Below are positions 14,468-21,804 of a DNA stretch of 24,315 nt, piece after piece. This DNA is from JAJTHC01 sp044348005. GTDB taxonomy: Bacteria > Cyanobacteriota > Vampirovibrionia > Vampirovibrionales > JAJTHC01. The position numbers were made by a program, and so were the translations under genes. The stretch spans positions 1 through 24,315 of the forward strand of contig JBIKTR010000020.1 in assembly GCA_044348005.1 (NCBI GenBank), read 5' to 3'. Each line of letters starts with the position of its first letter. Within the stretch, counting starts at the first letter, position 1. The notes under the pieces are model-generated. The model made no database searches, was not told the origin of the DNA, and saw only the letters and a list, made by a program, of their open reading frames with translations.

Positions 14468-16405
14468 CTACCACCCTGTTTTAATGCTAAACGTTAGATC
14501 TTCATCTTTAATCAAGTCGTAGCGATCTTCTAGCTTCTCGATCGCTCCTTCCACAGGGGGCAAAATTGCCTCCTGCAACAGCTTCACCATACTTTTAAGG
14601 TATTGAGCGTCCACCGAAAAGTTTTGCCGATGTTCCGCTTCTGTTTCTGCAAAATCATTGTAGGCTTGGTAAATCACCAGCTGTTCGTGATAAAAGGTAT
14701 CATTCAACAACGGTTCCGCTTCCAAGGTTTCTGAAAAGCGATTGAAGGCGTCAGAATAGCGTTCAGAGGCTTCCGTCCATGAGTTGGACTTGAGGATTTT
14801 AAGCGTTTCAAGCTTTTCAATCGCGGTTTTCGCTTCTTGAATGGTTTTTTCCGTGTGTTGTTGAAGCGACTTTAGCGCTTCATGTAGGCGTTCTGCCTTG
14901 GCTTGAGCACTGCTTTGTGCTTCAGACGCATGAACCCCTGCTTCTACCAGAGCATCCACATCCACGCGTTCTTGCAAGTTCAAGCGAGGCAACAATTCTT
15001 CAATCGGCAGATTTTCCATGCCGTTTATCTTCGCCCCCCCTACCGAACAGTTGTACACGTTAAAATCGGGATAAATGACACGGATTTTGCTTTGAATGGT
15101 GTCGAAATGGTACTTAAAATGACGGTAATCTTCTTGGGTCATAATGCGGTTGCCGTGCCAATCTTCTACATAATGCAGTTCAGTGGCGCGGTTGTTGAGT
15201 GCTTTTGAAACGAGGTAGTTTCCACTGATTTCGACTTCTTCACCGGTGGCGTACACTTGCATACCGCGTAAGGCCAAATCTTGCCCTGCGAGTATCATGG
15301 TGCGAAAGCCCAAATCCACGGCCACCAAAAACATGTAAAACGCCACGGTTCCGCCAGTGTGATATTCCTGCGTTTTTTCGTTAAACATGTGATTCAGGTA
15401 CGTGGTGTATTGATCGTTATATTTCAAAGACGCCGCCCAACGGCTTTTACACGCTTGGCTCAACATAAAGGTGTCCGAACTAGGGCCTGTAATAATGTGG
15501 CTGTCTGCCATGGGATCTTCCAAGCCGTCCATTTGTTTGGCAGGACCGTAATAATCCATACCAAACACAAAATCAGGTGTGATGCCGTGCTTTTTAAAGG
15601 CTTTAACCGCCCCGCTTACACAACATATCACCAGTTTGTTTCGCACGGCATGGATGTGGGGCAACACATCATTCAACGAAGGCCCTGCACCGCACATGAG
15701 CGCGGTTTTTCCTTCAAAGGCGTTTCGTAAGTGCGTCACAGAATGCATGGTGGGTAAATGGGTCGTATTTTCGAGAAAGACATCCGTCCATAAACGGCTA
15801 CGCCCTTGCAGAAGCTTGGCGTTACGTACGGCGTTGTCCGCATGGAGCTTGAGCTTTGCAATCACAGGCTTAAGTGTTTCACCAAAGGCGTTTGCCATGC
15901 CAGCAAGCATCATCAATCCAATGCCGTCGCCTTGCACCAGGTGCGTTTCCACGTATTGCCATAACGGTTCAGCATCCGTAAACAGCAGAATGCTATCATT
16001 CGCCAGTTCTTCCGCTAAATTAATATGGCTTAACGTGAAGTGAAGTAAGTCAAGGTTGTTTTCGTAAATAATGACTTTCGCTTGACTATTTTTTGATCTC
16101 AAGGCCCTCACTAAAGGCTTCAATACATAGCCCAACCCCAAGCCAAACACGATGTTCATGGAATGCTTGCCGTAACAGACTTGTTCTGTAACCAGTGCTT
16201 CCGCTTCAGCAACGGCCCCTTCCATACTATGTAAGGGGATTTTGTCGTTGTATAACACCGTTAAATCTTTGACGTTGGTTTCATAAATGTGTATTTGTTC
16301 GGTGGACGCTTTTTGCGTATGATTGCGAATGTGTTTCGCAGAATTTGCGTTAAAGCCTTTGGCATCTTGAAATAGGGCGTTTAAATTGAGTTCTAAAAAA
16401 GTCAT
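14468..16405 (-). CDS. Maf/MptE-like (DUF115) protein, probable flagellin glycosylation factor
   Basis: The 645-residue protein has the DUF115/MptE-like central domain. ALMCGAGPSLNDVLPHIHAV (about 234-254) is the hallmark nucleotide-sugar-binding-like loop, followed by VSGAVKAFKKHGITPDFVFGMDYYG and HTGGTVAFYMFLVAVDLGF...ILAGQDLAL. An N-terminal segment with NIVFGLGLGYVLKPLVRAL resembles the first Maf domain, and the C-terminal ~170 residues are mostly helical and charged. In Helicobacter, Campylobacter, Aeromonas and others, Maf proteins transfer pseudaminic or legionaminic acid to flagellin. The adjacent upstream CMP-sugar synthetase (28-base gap) and flhB support that role here. The exact sugar is unknown. 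The alternative, a pterin diphosphokinase, is less likely in this context. Confidence 0.85.
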   Translation of the reverse strand: MTFLELNLNALFQDAKGFNANSAKHIRNHTQKASTEQIHIYETNVKDLTVLYNDKIPLHSMEGAVAEAEALVTEQVCYGKHSMNIVFGLGLGYVLKPLVRALRSKNSQAKVIIYENNLDLLHFTLSHINLAEELANDSILLFTDAEPLWQYVETHLVQGDGIGLMMLAGMANAFGETLKPVIAKLKLHADNAVRNAKLLQGRSRLWTDVFLENTTHLPTMHSVTHLRNAFEGKTALMCGAGPSLNDVLPHIHAVRNKLVICCVSGAVKAFKKHGITPDFVFGMDYYGPAKQMDGLEDPMADSHIITGPSSDTFMLSQACKSRWAASLKYNDQYTTYLNHMFNEKTQEYHTGGTVAFYMFLVAVDLGFRTMILAGQDLALRGMQVYATGEEVEISGNYLVSKALNNRATELHYVEDWHGNRIMTQEDYRHFKYHFDTIQSKIRVIYPDFNVYNCSVGGAKINGMENLPIEELLPRLNLQERVDVDALVEAGVHASEAQSSAQAKAERLHEALKSLQQHTEKTIQEAKTAIEKLETLKILKSNSWTEASERYSDAFNRFSETLEAEPLLNDTFYHEQLVIYQAYNDFAETEAEHRQNFSVDAQYLKSMVKLLQEAILPPVEGAIEKLEDRYDLIKDEDLTFSIKTGW

Positions 16406-16433
16406 GAATGAGTTTGCCTTATGGGTTCTTTCT

Positions 16434-17312
16434 TTAGGATTCTGTGAAGCGTTCGGGATGTTTTAAACATTTTAAGGGATTCAATCGCTTGCGCGCTGTT
16501 ATTGGCCTAGAAGCCTCGATGGATTCTTTAAGCGTTGATTCGTGAGGGGCGGAAACCGTCGTGTTAAGCTGCGCGTTTAACAGTGCTTCAGCCACTTGAA
16601 AATCAGTGGCCGTGTCAATATCAATGGAACGATGCCATGGCATTTCATACGCCAAAACCGTGTCTAAATCCCACAAACTAAAGCCCACTGGTTTTTGAAG
16701 AAGGGCAGAAGTCGGCACAATGTAAAAGGCGCCGTTGGGGGTCACGTAAGTGCTTTCTTCGCTCGTATGCCAGCGCATGGGGGCGGGATTCACGTGGCCT
16801 TGTGTTTTCTTCAACAGCCAGGAAAGGGGCTTGTTTGGCGCGGAAACACTTAATAAGCCCGTTGAATGAAGCGTTGGGCTATGGGTGTGAAGTTCCGCTA
16901 AGGCGGCGTTAAAATCTTCGGCTTGTACCAAGGGGCTGGTGCATTGGCAGAGCATCACCCAGTCTGGCAGTGCTTCATAGGTGTGCGACTGCCACGTGTG
17001 TAAAAAATACGCCAAGCTTTCAAAGCTCGATGTATGCGCTTCACTCACGGAAAGAGGCCTCTTAAAGGGGGGCAGTTCAATCTGGGGGTGGGAGTCTTGC
17101 ACCAGATTCAATAAGGCGTCATCATCACTAAATAAAAAGCGACGTTCCAGACCTTCAGCGTGTTCAAGGGCGTCAAAATACCACGATGCCATGGGGCGCT
17201 GAGACAAGGGAAGCATGGCCTTGTTGGGCAAGCGTTGTGAACCCGCACGAGCCAACACCACCGCCCACACACGAGGCGAACCTGTTTTTGAATAGGACGA
17301 TGATTCTAACAT
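16434..17312 (-). CDS. CMP-nonulosonate (sialic/pseudaminic/legionaminic acid) cytidylyltransferase
   Basis: This family activates nonulosonic acids with CTP to CMP-sugars for glycosylation. The signature near residue 17 is VVLARAGSQRLPNKAMLPL, the CTP-binding loop, matching the family pattern R-x-G-S-x-R-x-x-x-K. It is followed by LFSDDDALLNL, VMLCQCTSPLVQAEDF, NGAFYIVPTSALL and RSIDIDTATDFQVAEALL, whose Asp residues bind the metal. The core resembles NeuA/PseF/LegF; which sugar is used cannot be told. About 45 extra C-terminal residues (SAPHESTLKES...) are not typical. ATG 17312 is preferred over an upstream TTG (17348). It lies directly upstream of the Maf-like gene and is very probably co-transcribed with it. 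Confidence 0.85.
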   Translation of the reverse strand: MLESSSYSKTGSPRVWAVVLARAGSQRLPNKAMLPLSQRPMASWYFDALEHAEGLERRFLFSDDDALLNLVQDSHPQIELPPFKRPLSVSEAHTSSFESLAYFLHTWQSHTYEALPDWVMLCQCTSPLVQAEDFNAALAELHTHSPTLHSTGLLSVSAPNKPLSWLLKKTQGHVNPAPMRWHTSEESTYVTPNGAFYIVPTSALLQKPVGFSLWDLDTVLAYEMPWHRSIDIDTATDFQVAEALLNAQLNTTVSAPHESTLKESIEASRPITARKRLNPLKCLKHPERFTES

Positions 17313-17390
17313 AGCAAGGGGGTTCTCTTCATTAGAAAGGCAATGCAAATACGCTAGTTCTATAGTGTACGAAAGATGAAACAGGCGATG

Positions 17391-17409
17391 AGGCTATTCT
17401 AGGAGCCTA
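17391..17409. repeat. Intergenic palindrome copy 3
   Basis: AGGCTATTCTAGGAGCCTA, identical over 19 bases to part of the copy at 11974-11993. It is followed on the plus strand by T7, so it resembles a plus-strand terminator even though no plus-strand gene lies upstream. It overlaps the stop of the small minus-strand ORF. Confidence 0.7.
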
Positions 17410-17532
17410 GATTTTTTTGTGCGGGCGTGTACACAGACGTACATAACCAAGCAAAAAAATCGTCGCAACCACGAAGAGACCATAGACCGTTTCATCTAGC
17501 GGATACTTCTTTCGGATACTATAGTGTAACAT
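17407..17532 (-). CDS. Candidate small membrane protein, 41 residues
   Basis: An ATG at 17532 opens 41 codons: a basic start (MLHYSIRKKYPLDE), one hydrophobic helix (TVYGLFVVATIFLLGYVRL) and a basic tail (CTRPHKKI). Composition and layout are those of a real single-pass protein with few rare codons. It sits between flhB and the CMP-sugar synthetase on the same strand. No clear Shine-Dalgarno precedes the ATG; an in-frame GTG at 17547 is an alternative. The stop codon lies inside the dispersed palindrome. I do not recognise the family. It may be translated by coupling within the flhB transcript. Confidence 0.45.
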   Translation of the reverse strand: MLHYSIRKKYPLDETVYGLFVVATIFLLGYVRLCTRPHKKI

Positions 17533-17602
17533 GCCACGAATAGGCACTTGTTGCTTTTATGTGAAGATTGCCCTAAGTGATGGAGTCCAAAAGAGAGGAC
17601 AA

Positions 17603-18694
17603 TTAAACTTCTTGGGTTTCGGTGGCTTTTTCTAAGGGATTTTCACCCTTCATTTGCCACGCAAACATCAAAATTTCAGCAACAGCTTGGTACAAATCAG
17701 GCGGAATATCTTGATTAACATCCACCACGCGATACAGCGTTCGAGCCAACACGGGATTTTCAACAATGGGAATACCATGTTCTTTGGCCACCGCTTTAAT
17801 GCGTTCAGCAAAGTGTTCGGCGCCTTTGGCCACCACAAGTGGGGCATCCATTTCCTTGGGCTTGTACTTCAACGCCACCGCCACATGAATGGGATTGGTC
17901 GTAATCACATCCGCCGTCGGCACGGCTTCAAGCTGGCGTTGCATCATCATTTGCATACGTTTTTGCTTGAGCATGTGCTTGACCATCGGGTCGCCTTCGG
18001 TTTGTTTGTATTCGTCTTTCACTTCTTTAAGAGACATTTTTTGGTCGTTTAAAAACTTGGTGCGCTGGTACAAGTAGTCCCCCAAACCAATAATAATAAA
18101 AAACAAAATGGCCAGAAAAATAAAATCTTGAAGAATACGCCCCACCAAAAACAGAATCACCATGGGGGTGTCACTATGCATGCTGTTAATCATTTCAGGC
18201 AAGTGCTTCATAAAAGAGTTATAGCCCATGTAAAACAGAATGCCGATTTTCAGCAAGTTTTTAAACAGTTCAATCACCGTTCGTTTTGAAAATATGCCCT
18301 TTAGCCCGTTGACGGGGTTGAGTTTGTCAAGCTTTGGGGTAATGGATTTTAACGCAAACAAGGGGCCTACTTGCAAAAAATCCGCAAAAAAGGCAATCAT
18401 AAATGCCAAGCCCAAAAACGGCAAGCTCGGTAGCACCACCCCTTTAATGGAATGAAGAATCAAGAACATCGGGCCCATGTCTTCTAAATGTTTTTGGGGA
18501 ATGAGATCAAAAAACACCACGAACATTTCTGAAACGGCCCGAAACACAAAGGGAGACAACGCCAAGAGCAAAATAAACATAATAGCCAAAAAAACGCCTG
18601 CAGAAAGGTCTCGGCTTTTAATGACCTGCCCTGATTCTCTGAGGCGCTGAATTTTTTGCTGGGACGCTTCAAAGGATTTGTCTTCATCACCCAT
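17603..18694 (-). CDS. flhB: Flagellar export switch protein FlhB (SctU family)
   Basis: FlhB sits in the inner membrane of the flagellar export apparatus. It switches substrate class from rod/hook to filament after self-cleavage of its cytosolic domain. The 363-residue protein has a short N-terminal tail (QQKIQRLRESGQVIKSRDL), four hydrophobic segments (about 30-50, 78-105, 140-160, 178-206), the conserved MSLKEVKDEYKQTEGDPMVK linker (220-238) and the cleavage domain. The cleavage motif, normally NPTH, reads NPIH (267-270): the Asn-Pro bond and His remain but Thr is Ile. A type III secretion SctU cannot be strictly excluded, yet the neighbouring Maf-like gene favours a flagellum. A sigma70-like promoter precedes it. 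Confidence 0.9.
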   Translation of the reverse strand: MGDEDKSFEASQQKIQRLRESGQVIKSRDLSAGVFLAIMFILLLALSPFVFRAVSEMFVVFFDLIPQKHLEDMGPMFLILHSIKGVVLPSLPFLGLAFMIAFFADFLQVGPLFALKSITPKLDKLNPVNGLKGIFSKRTVIELFKNLLKIGILFYMGYNSFMKHLPEMINSMHSDTPMVILFLVGRILQDFIFLAILFFIIIGLGDYLYQRTKFLNDQKMSLKEVKDEYKQTEGDPMVKHMLKQKRMQMMMQRQLEAVPTADVITTNPIHVAVALKYKPKEMDAPLVVAKGAEHFAERIKAVAKEHGIPIVENPVLARTLYRVVDVNQDIPPDLYQAVAEILMFAWQMKGENPLEKATETQEV

Positions 18695-18730
18695 GGAGGA
18701 GTTGCCTTTTAGGTTGACTGCTTCTTCTTT

Positions 18731-18759
18731 ATAGTATCATGCACAACTGAAATTATCAA
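18731..18759 (-). promoter_or_regulatory. Promoter for flhB
   Basis: Read leftwards: TTGATA (18754-18759), a 17-base spacer ending TGA, and TACTAT (18731-18736). The TG just upstream makes an extended -10. It is a strong match, about 35 bases before the flhB ATG. Confidence 0.72.
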
Positions 18760-18797
18760 AGCGCGCCATTGTAACGGTTTTATCGTTCAAACGTTTA

Positions 18798-18806
18798 TGA
18801 TACAAT
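18798..18806 (+). promoter_or_regulatory. Extended -10 promoter for queC
   Basis: TGATACAAT is an extended -10 element about 45 bases upstream of queC; the -35 (TTTATC, 16 bases before) is weak. It is divergent to the flhB promoter, which also carries TGATAC. Confidence 0.5.
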
Positions 18807-18852
18807 AAATCGAAAGTTTCCTTTACGCTCGCAAAACGAGGCCCATTTCCCC

Positions 18853-19530
18853 ATGCCTAAACAACCTGTGTTGGTTCTACTTTCAGGCGGACTCGATTCC
18901 ACGGTGACGCTTGCCACGCTGATGAACGACCCCACCAAAGAAGTCTTGCGCTGCATTGCCTTTGATTACGGCCAACGTTCGTGGAACAAAGAACTCAAAG
19001 CCGTTCGTAATATCGCTTTGCATTATGCCTTGCCTTTACAAATCATTAAGTTGGATTGGCTTAAAGCCCTCGTTCCTGAAGGATACACCGCCGAATTTAA
19101 AGGTACCGCTACACATATATCAGATGTGTGGGTGCCGAACCGTAACGGTGTGATGCTTAACATCGCAGCGAGCATCGCCGAAAGCTTAGGAGCGTCTGGC
19201 GTTGCATTTGGAGCGAACTTAGACGAAGCAGAAGCGGGATTCCCCGATAATGGCGAAGAGTTTTGGCATGTGTTAAACAAAAGCCTCAAGCGTTCGACCT
19301 TAACAGGCGTCAAGGTCTTTGCCCCTGTGGGGGATCTTCGTAAGGTGGATATTGTGCGCCGCGGCATGCGTTTACACGCCCCGCTTCAACATATTTGGAG
19401 CTGTTACGGCAATGGGGACTTGCATTGTGGTGCCTGTTCATCCTGCCAGCACCTCAAGCGAGGCATGGCCCATTTGGGAGAGGATGCGCCGATTAAGTTT
19501 GCGTCCCACGAATTTTCGGCGAACGTCTAA
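18853..19530 (+). CDS. queC: 7-cyano-7-deazaguanine synthase
   Basis: QueC converts 7-carboxy-7-deazaguanine to preQ0 with ammonia and ATP, a step in queuosine (tRNA wobble base) synthesis. The PP-loop SGGLDSTVTLA (11-21) binds ATP, and FDYGQRSWNKELKAVRNIA and VWVPNRNGVMLNIAASIAESLGA are conserved. The zinc site is intact: Cys184, then HCGACSSC with Cys192, Cys195 and Cys198. Length (225) is normal. GAGG lies about 12 bases before the ATG. No other queuosine gene is adjacent; the next gene overlaps by one base (TAATG), indicating an operon with the TPR protein. Confidence 0.95.
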   Translation: MPKQPVLVLLSGGLDSTVTLATLMNDPTKEVLRCIAFDYGQRSWNKELKAVRNIALHYALPLQIIKLDWLKALVPEGYTAEFKGTATHISDVWVPNRNGVMLNIAASIAESLGASGVAFGANLDEAEAGFPDNGEEFWHVLNKSLKRSTLTGVKVFAPVGDLRKVDIVRRGMRLHAPLQHIWSCYGNGDLHCGACSSCQHLKRGMAHLGEDAPIKFASHEFSANV

Positions 19531-20180
19531 TGGATATATTTTTGCTCATTGTGGTCCTTTTTTTTTGCATCCAATCTGTTTTAAGCAAACGTCTCATACG
19601 TTTTCTTAAAATCCTTGTCATCGTAGTCTTTTTGTGGATAGTATGCTTGCCCCTGCTCCCTGCGGAGGCATATACCAAGCTTTCGCCCCAGTGGTATGCT
19701 AGTCTTGCGCAAGAAGAGGCTCGCAAGGGCGATACCTTTCACGATGAAGGGGACTATCTTAAAGCCTATGAAGCGTACACCAAGGCCATTGGCTACTGCC
19801 CTGTGGGAACCGCCACCGCAAGCTGGTATAATAATTTGGGCTTAAATTATGTGGCGATGAAGCAACCCGCTTTGGCAGCAGCGAGCTTTCAAACGGCGAT
19901 ACGGTTGCATCCGATGAATGCGGTGTATTATGAAAACTTGGTGAGGGTTTACAGTTCAGACGATCAAGCCAAGGTTCGGCTCAAGACGTTGGTGGATTAT
20001 GTCGCCTACAACCCCCCCCATGCGGATGCGTGGTTTTTGTTAGGCTTGTTTTACAACGCCTTGGGGGAAGAACGAGGCATGCAAACGGCATGGCGCCAGC
20101 ATTTAAGTCTGGCCCCCCGCTCGCCGTTTCGGGCGAAGATTTGTCGTGAAAGCCCAGAAGCGTGTGTGCCGAAAAAGTAG
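19530..20180 (+). CDS. Membrane-anchored TPR protein of unknown function
   Basis: The N-terminus has two hydrophobic helices (about 3-17 and 24-44) separated by a basic loop (SKRLIRFLK), so it should be anchored in the inner membrane. The rest is tetratricopeptide-like helical repeats: GDTFHDEGDYLKAYEAYTKAIGYCP, WYNNLGLNYVAMKQPALAAASFQTAIRLHPMN and AWFLLGLFYNALGEERGMQTAWRQHLSLAP show the W/G/A/P spacing of TPR units. TPR domains mediate protein-protein contacts, and the partner is unknown. The ATG overlaps the queC stop codon. The 3' end leads into a 359-base gene-free, strongly structured region. Confidence 0.75.
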   Translation: MDIFLLIVVLFFCIQSVLSKRLIRFLKILVIVVFLWIVCLPLLPAEAYTKLSPQWYASLAQEEARKGDTFHDEGDYLKAYEAYTKAIGYCPVGTATASWYNNLGLNYVAMKQPALAAASFQTAIRLHPMNAVYYENLVRVYSSDDQAKVRLKTLVDYVAYNPPHADAWFLLGLFYNALGEERGMQTAWRQHLSLAPRSPFRAKICRESPEACVPKK

Positions 20181-20539
20181 GGTTTGTCGCTATTTTAAAA
20201 TAATAAGGTGAGATGTGTACATCGTTGCACGAGCAGGCGTCCTAGCACTAAATCCGAGCGGGTGAGCGCACTGCGACCCCCGAGCGATTTTGCGGACGTC
20301 CCACAGGAATAAGTGGAGCAAGCGAAGAGGATGAGATGGGGGGAGGATTTTTAAGGAGGGGGGAAGAGAAGGAGAGCCGCAACAACTTCCTTCTCTTTCC
20401 CCCTCCTTAAACCGCCTTTAGAGGTGTCGGAGACCTTTGGCGGAGCAAAGGTCTCTGACGACCGACCAGCTAGAAACGAAGAGAGAAGTTCAAAAAACAG
20501 TGGATTTTAAAAATATCGCTTTCAAGACATAAATTACGA
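20181..20539 (+). other. Gene-free region with three consecutive stem-loops (candidate structured RNA)
   Basis: No plausible gene lies here. Three stems follow one another. The first is GGCGTCC/GGACGTC (20236-20242, 20294-20300), enclosing AAATC/GATTT and GGGT/ACCC. The second is a 24-bp stem (20350-20373, 20388-20411) with a 14-base loop. The third is a 14-bp stem (20426-20439, 20446-20459) with a 6-base loop. Each has exactly one non-Watson-Crick position, always G on the 5' arm opposite T, which pairs (G-U) only in plus-strand RNA. CCGCC/GGCGG with AGGT/ACCT offers an alternative fold competing with the third stem. No T-run follows, so these are not simple terminators. A palindromic mobile repeat is the main alternative. 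Confidence 0.55.
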
Positions 20540-21553
20540 CTACCGTGAAAACACATCGATGTTGAGCTGGTTTTCACTAAGTGGGTTGAAATAGGCGGAC
20601 GCTCCCACCATCGCCGCGTTGTCGGTACAAAAACGCATCGCGGGTATGTGAACCTTAAAGCCTTCGGCTTCTAAGTCTAAAAACGCTTGTCGCAAGGCGC
20701 TATTGGCGGAAACGCCTCCCGCCAGTGTGAGGGTTTTGACGCCTGTTTCTTCGGACAATTGACCCAATTTACGCATCAGGGTTTTCACGACGGTGGCTTG
20801 AAACGACGCGGAAATATCCTGCACCAGCTGAAGCGGTACAGGTGTTTGGGTGGACAAATACGGCTGAGCTTGCTTGCGCCATAGGCTTAACACGGCGGTT
20901 TTTAGCCCCGAAAAGCTAAAGTCATACGGCGATTGGGTGCGCGCAATAGGCAAGCGAAACGCCGTGGAATCGCCCTGTTGCGCCAGTTTGTCTAACACCG
21001 CCCCCCCAGGGAATCCCAAGCCCATTTCTCGCGCCAACTTGTCGTAGACTTCACCCACCGCGTCATCCAGCGTTTCTCCTACTATACAAATGTCGTCGTA
21101 GGCGTTTACCTGCAACAATTGCGTATGCCCCCCACTCACCAAAAGCCCTATGAATGGCGGTTCTAAGTCGCTTTCCAAGTAATTAGACGCCACATGAGCA
21201 TTGAGGTGATTCACCCCCAAAAACGGCTTATTCGCAATCAGGGAAAGGGTTTTGGCGGTGTTGGCCCCCACCAACAGGGAACCGAGCAGTCCGGGGCCAA
21301 GGGTGCTGGCAATGGCATCCATATCAAAAAGGCTCAAACCCGCTTGTTGCAAGGCTTCTGCTACAACGGCGTTGACCCCATGCAGGTGCGAACGGGCCGC
21401 CAATTCAGGAATCACGCCCCCGTAGCGGGCATGCACGTCAAACTGGCTATCAATCACGGAAGCCAACACACGGCGACCGTCTTGCACGATTGCACAGGCG
21501 GTGTCGTCACAACTCGATTCAATGGCCAAAATGCGTCGGTACGGGGCGTTCAT
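20540..21553 (-). CDS. tsaD: tRNA N6-adenosine threonylcarbamoyltransferase
   Basis: TsaD transfers threonylcarbamoyl to A37 of ANN-decoding tRNAs, working with TsaB, TsaC and TsaE. It makes the t6A that mtaB, elsewhere in this window, modifies further. At 337 residues it has normal length. Motifs include ILAIESSCDDTACAIV (ASKHA phosphate loop), YGGVIPELAARSH, VNHLNAHVAS (the two metal-binding His), GLLVSGGHTQLL, DDAVGEVYDKLAREMGLGFPGG, FSGLKTAV and TLAGGVSANSALR, ending with FCTDNAAMVG. The ATG at 21553 follows AAGG six bases upstream. It lies downstream of accA on the same strand, behind a repeat-rich 240-base leader. Confidence 0.96.
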   Translation of the reverse strand: MNAPYRRILAIESSCDDTACAIVQDGRRVLASVIDSQFDVHARYGGVIPELAARSHLHGVNAVVAEALQQAGLSLFDMDAIASTLGPGLLGSLLVGANTAKTLSLIANKPFLGVNHLNAHVASNYLESDLEPPFIGLLVSGGHTQLLQVNAYDDICIVGETLDDAVGEVYDKLAREMGLGFPGGAVLDKLAQQGDSTAFRLPIARTQSPYDFSFSGLKTAVLSLWRKQAQPYLSTQTPVPLQLVQDISASFQATVVKTLMRKLGQLSEETGVKTLTLAGGVSANSALRQAFLDLEAEGFKVHIPAMRFCTDNAAMVGASAYFNPLSENQLNIDVFSR

Positions 21554-21570
21554 GGGGGGCCTTTTTGGTT

Positions 21571-21765
21571 TTGGTTTATTTCTTTAGTCTCGTTTTCGTT
21601 TTCTTTAGTTTTTTTAGCTTTATTTATTTTTCTTTAGTTTTCTTTCGTTATTTCTTTCGTTATTTCTTTCGTTTGGGGCATTTTCTTTCGTTTCTTTATT
21701 TTCTTTCGTTTGACGAAAGAAAGGCGTCTGTTTTCTTTCGTTTTTCTTTCGTTTTTCTTTCGTTG
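21571..21765 (-). repeat. CGAAAGAAA repeat cluster in the tsaD leader
   Basis: On the minus strand, eight direct copies of ACGAAAGAAA, one inverted copy (21713-21722) and three ACTAAAGAAA variants occupy about 190 bases between accA and tsaD. The inverted copy pairs with its neighbour to form a hairpin. Spacing is irregular (10 to about 30 bases). No gene lies here; the open frames are low-complexity artefacts. Confidence 0.8.
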
Positions 21766-21786
21766 GCATCAAAAGTGGGGGCATTG

Positions 21787-21804
21787 AACGGCTGATTAGC
21801 CGTT
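21787..21804. repeat. Hairpin spanning the accA stop codon
   Basis: AACGGCT, loop GATT, AGCCGTT: a perfect 7-bp stem containing the accA stop. No T-run follows, so it is more likely an mRNA 3'-end structure than a terminator. Confidence 0.4.

Noticed and set aside
21571..21765. CRISPR array
   Set aside because: The units are about 10 bases, directly adjacent or irregularly spaced, with no constant-length unique spacers and no cas genes.
21490..21795. Phe/Ser-rich open frame in the tsaD leader
   Set aside because: It is a low-complexity product of the TTTCTTTCGT repeats overlapping tsaD antisense, with no plausible start.
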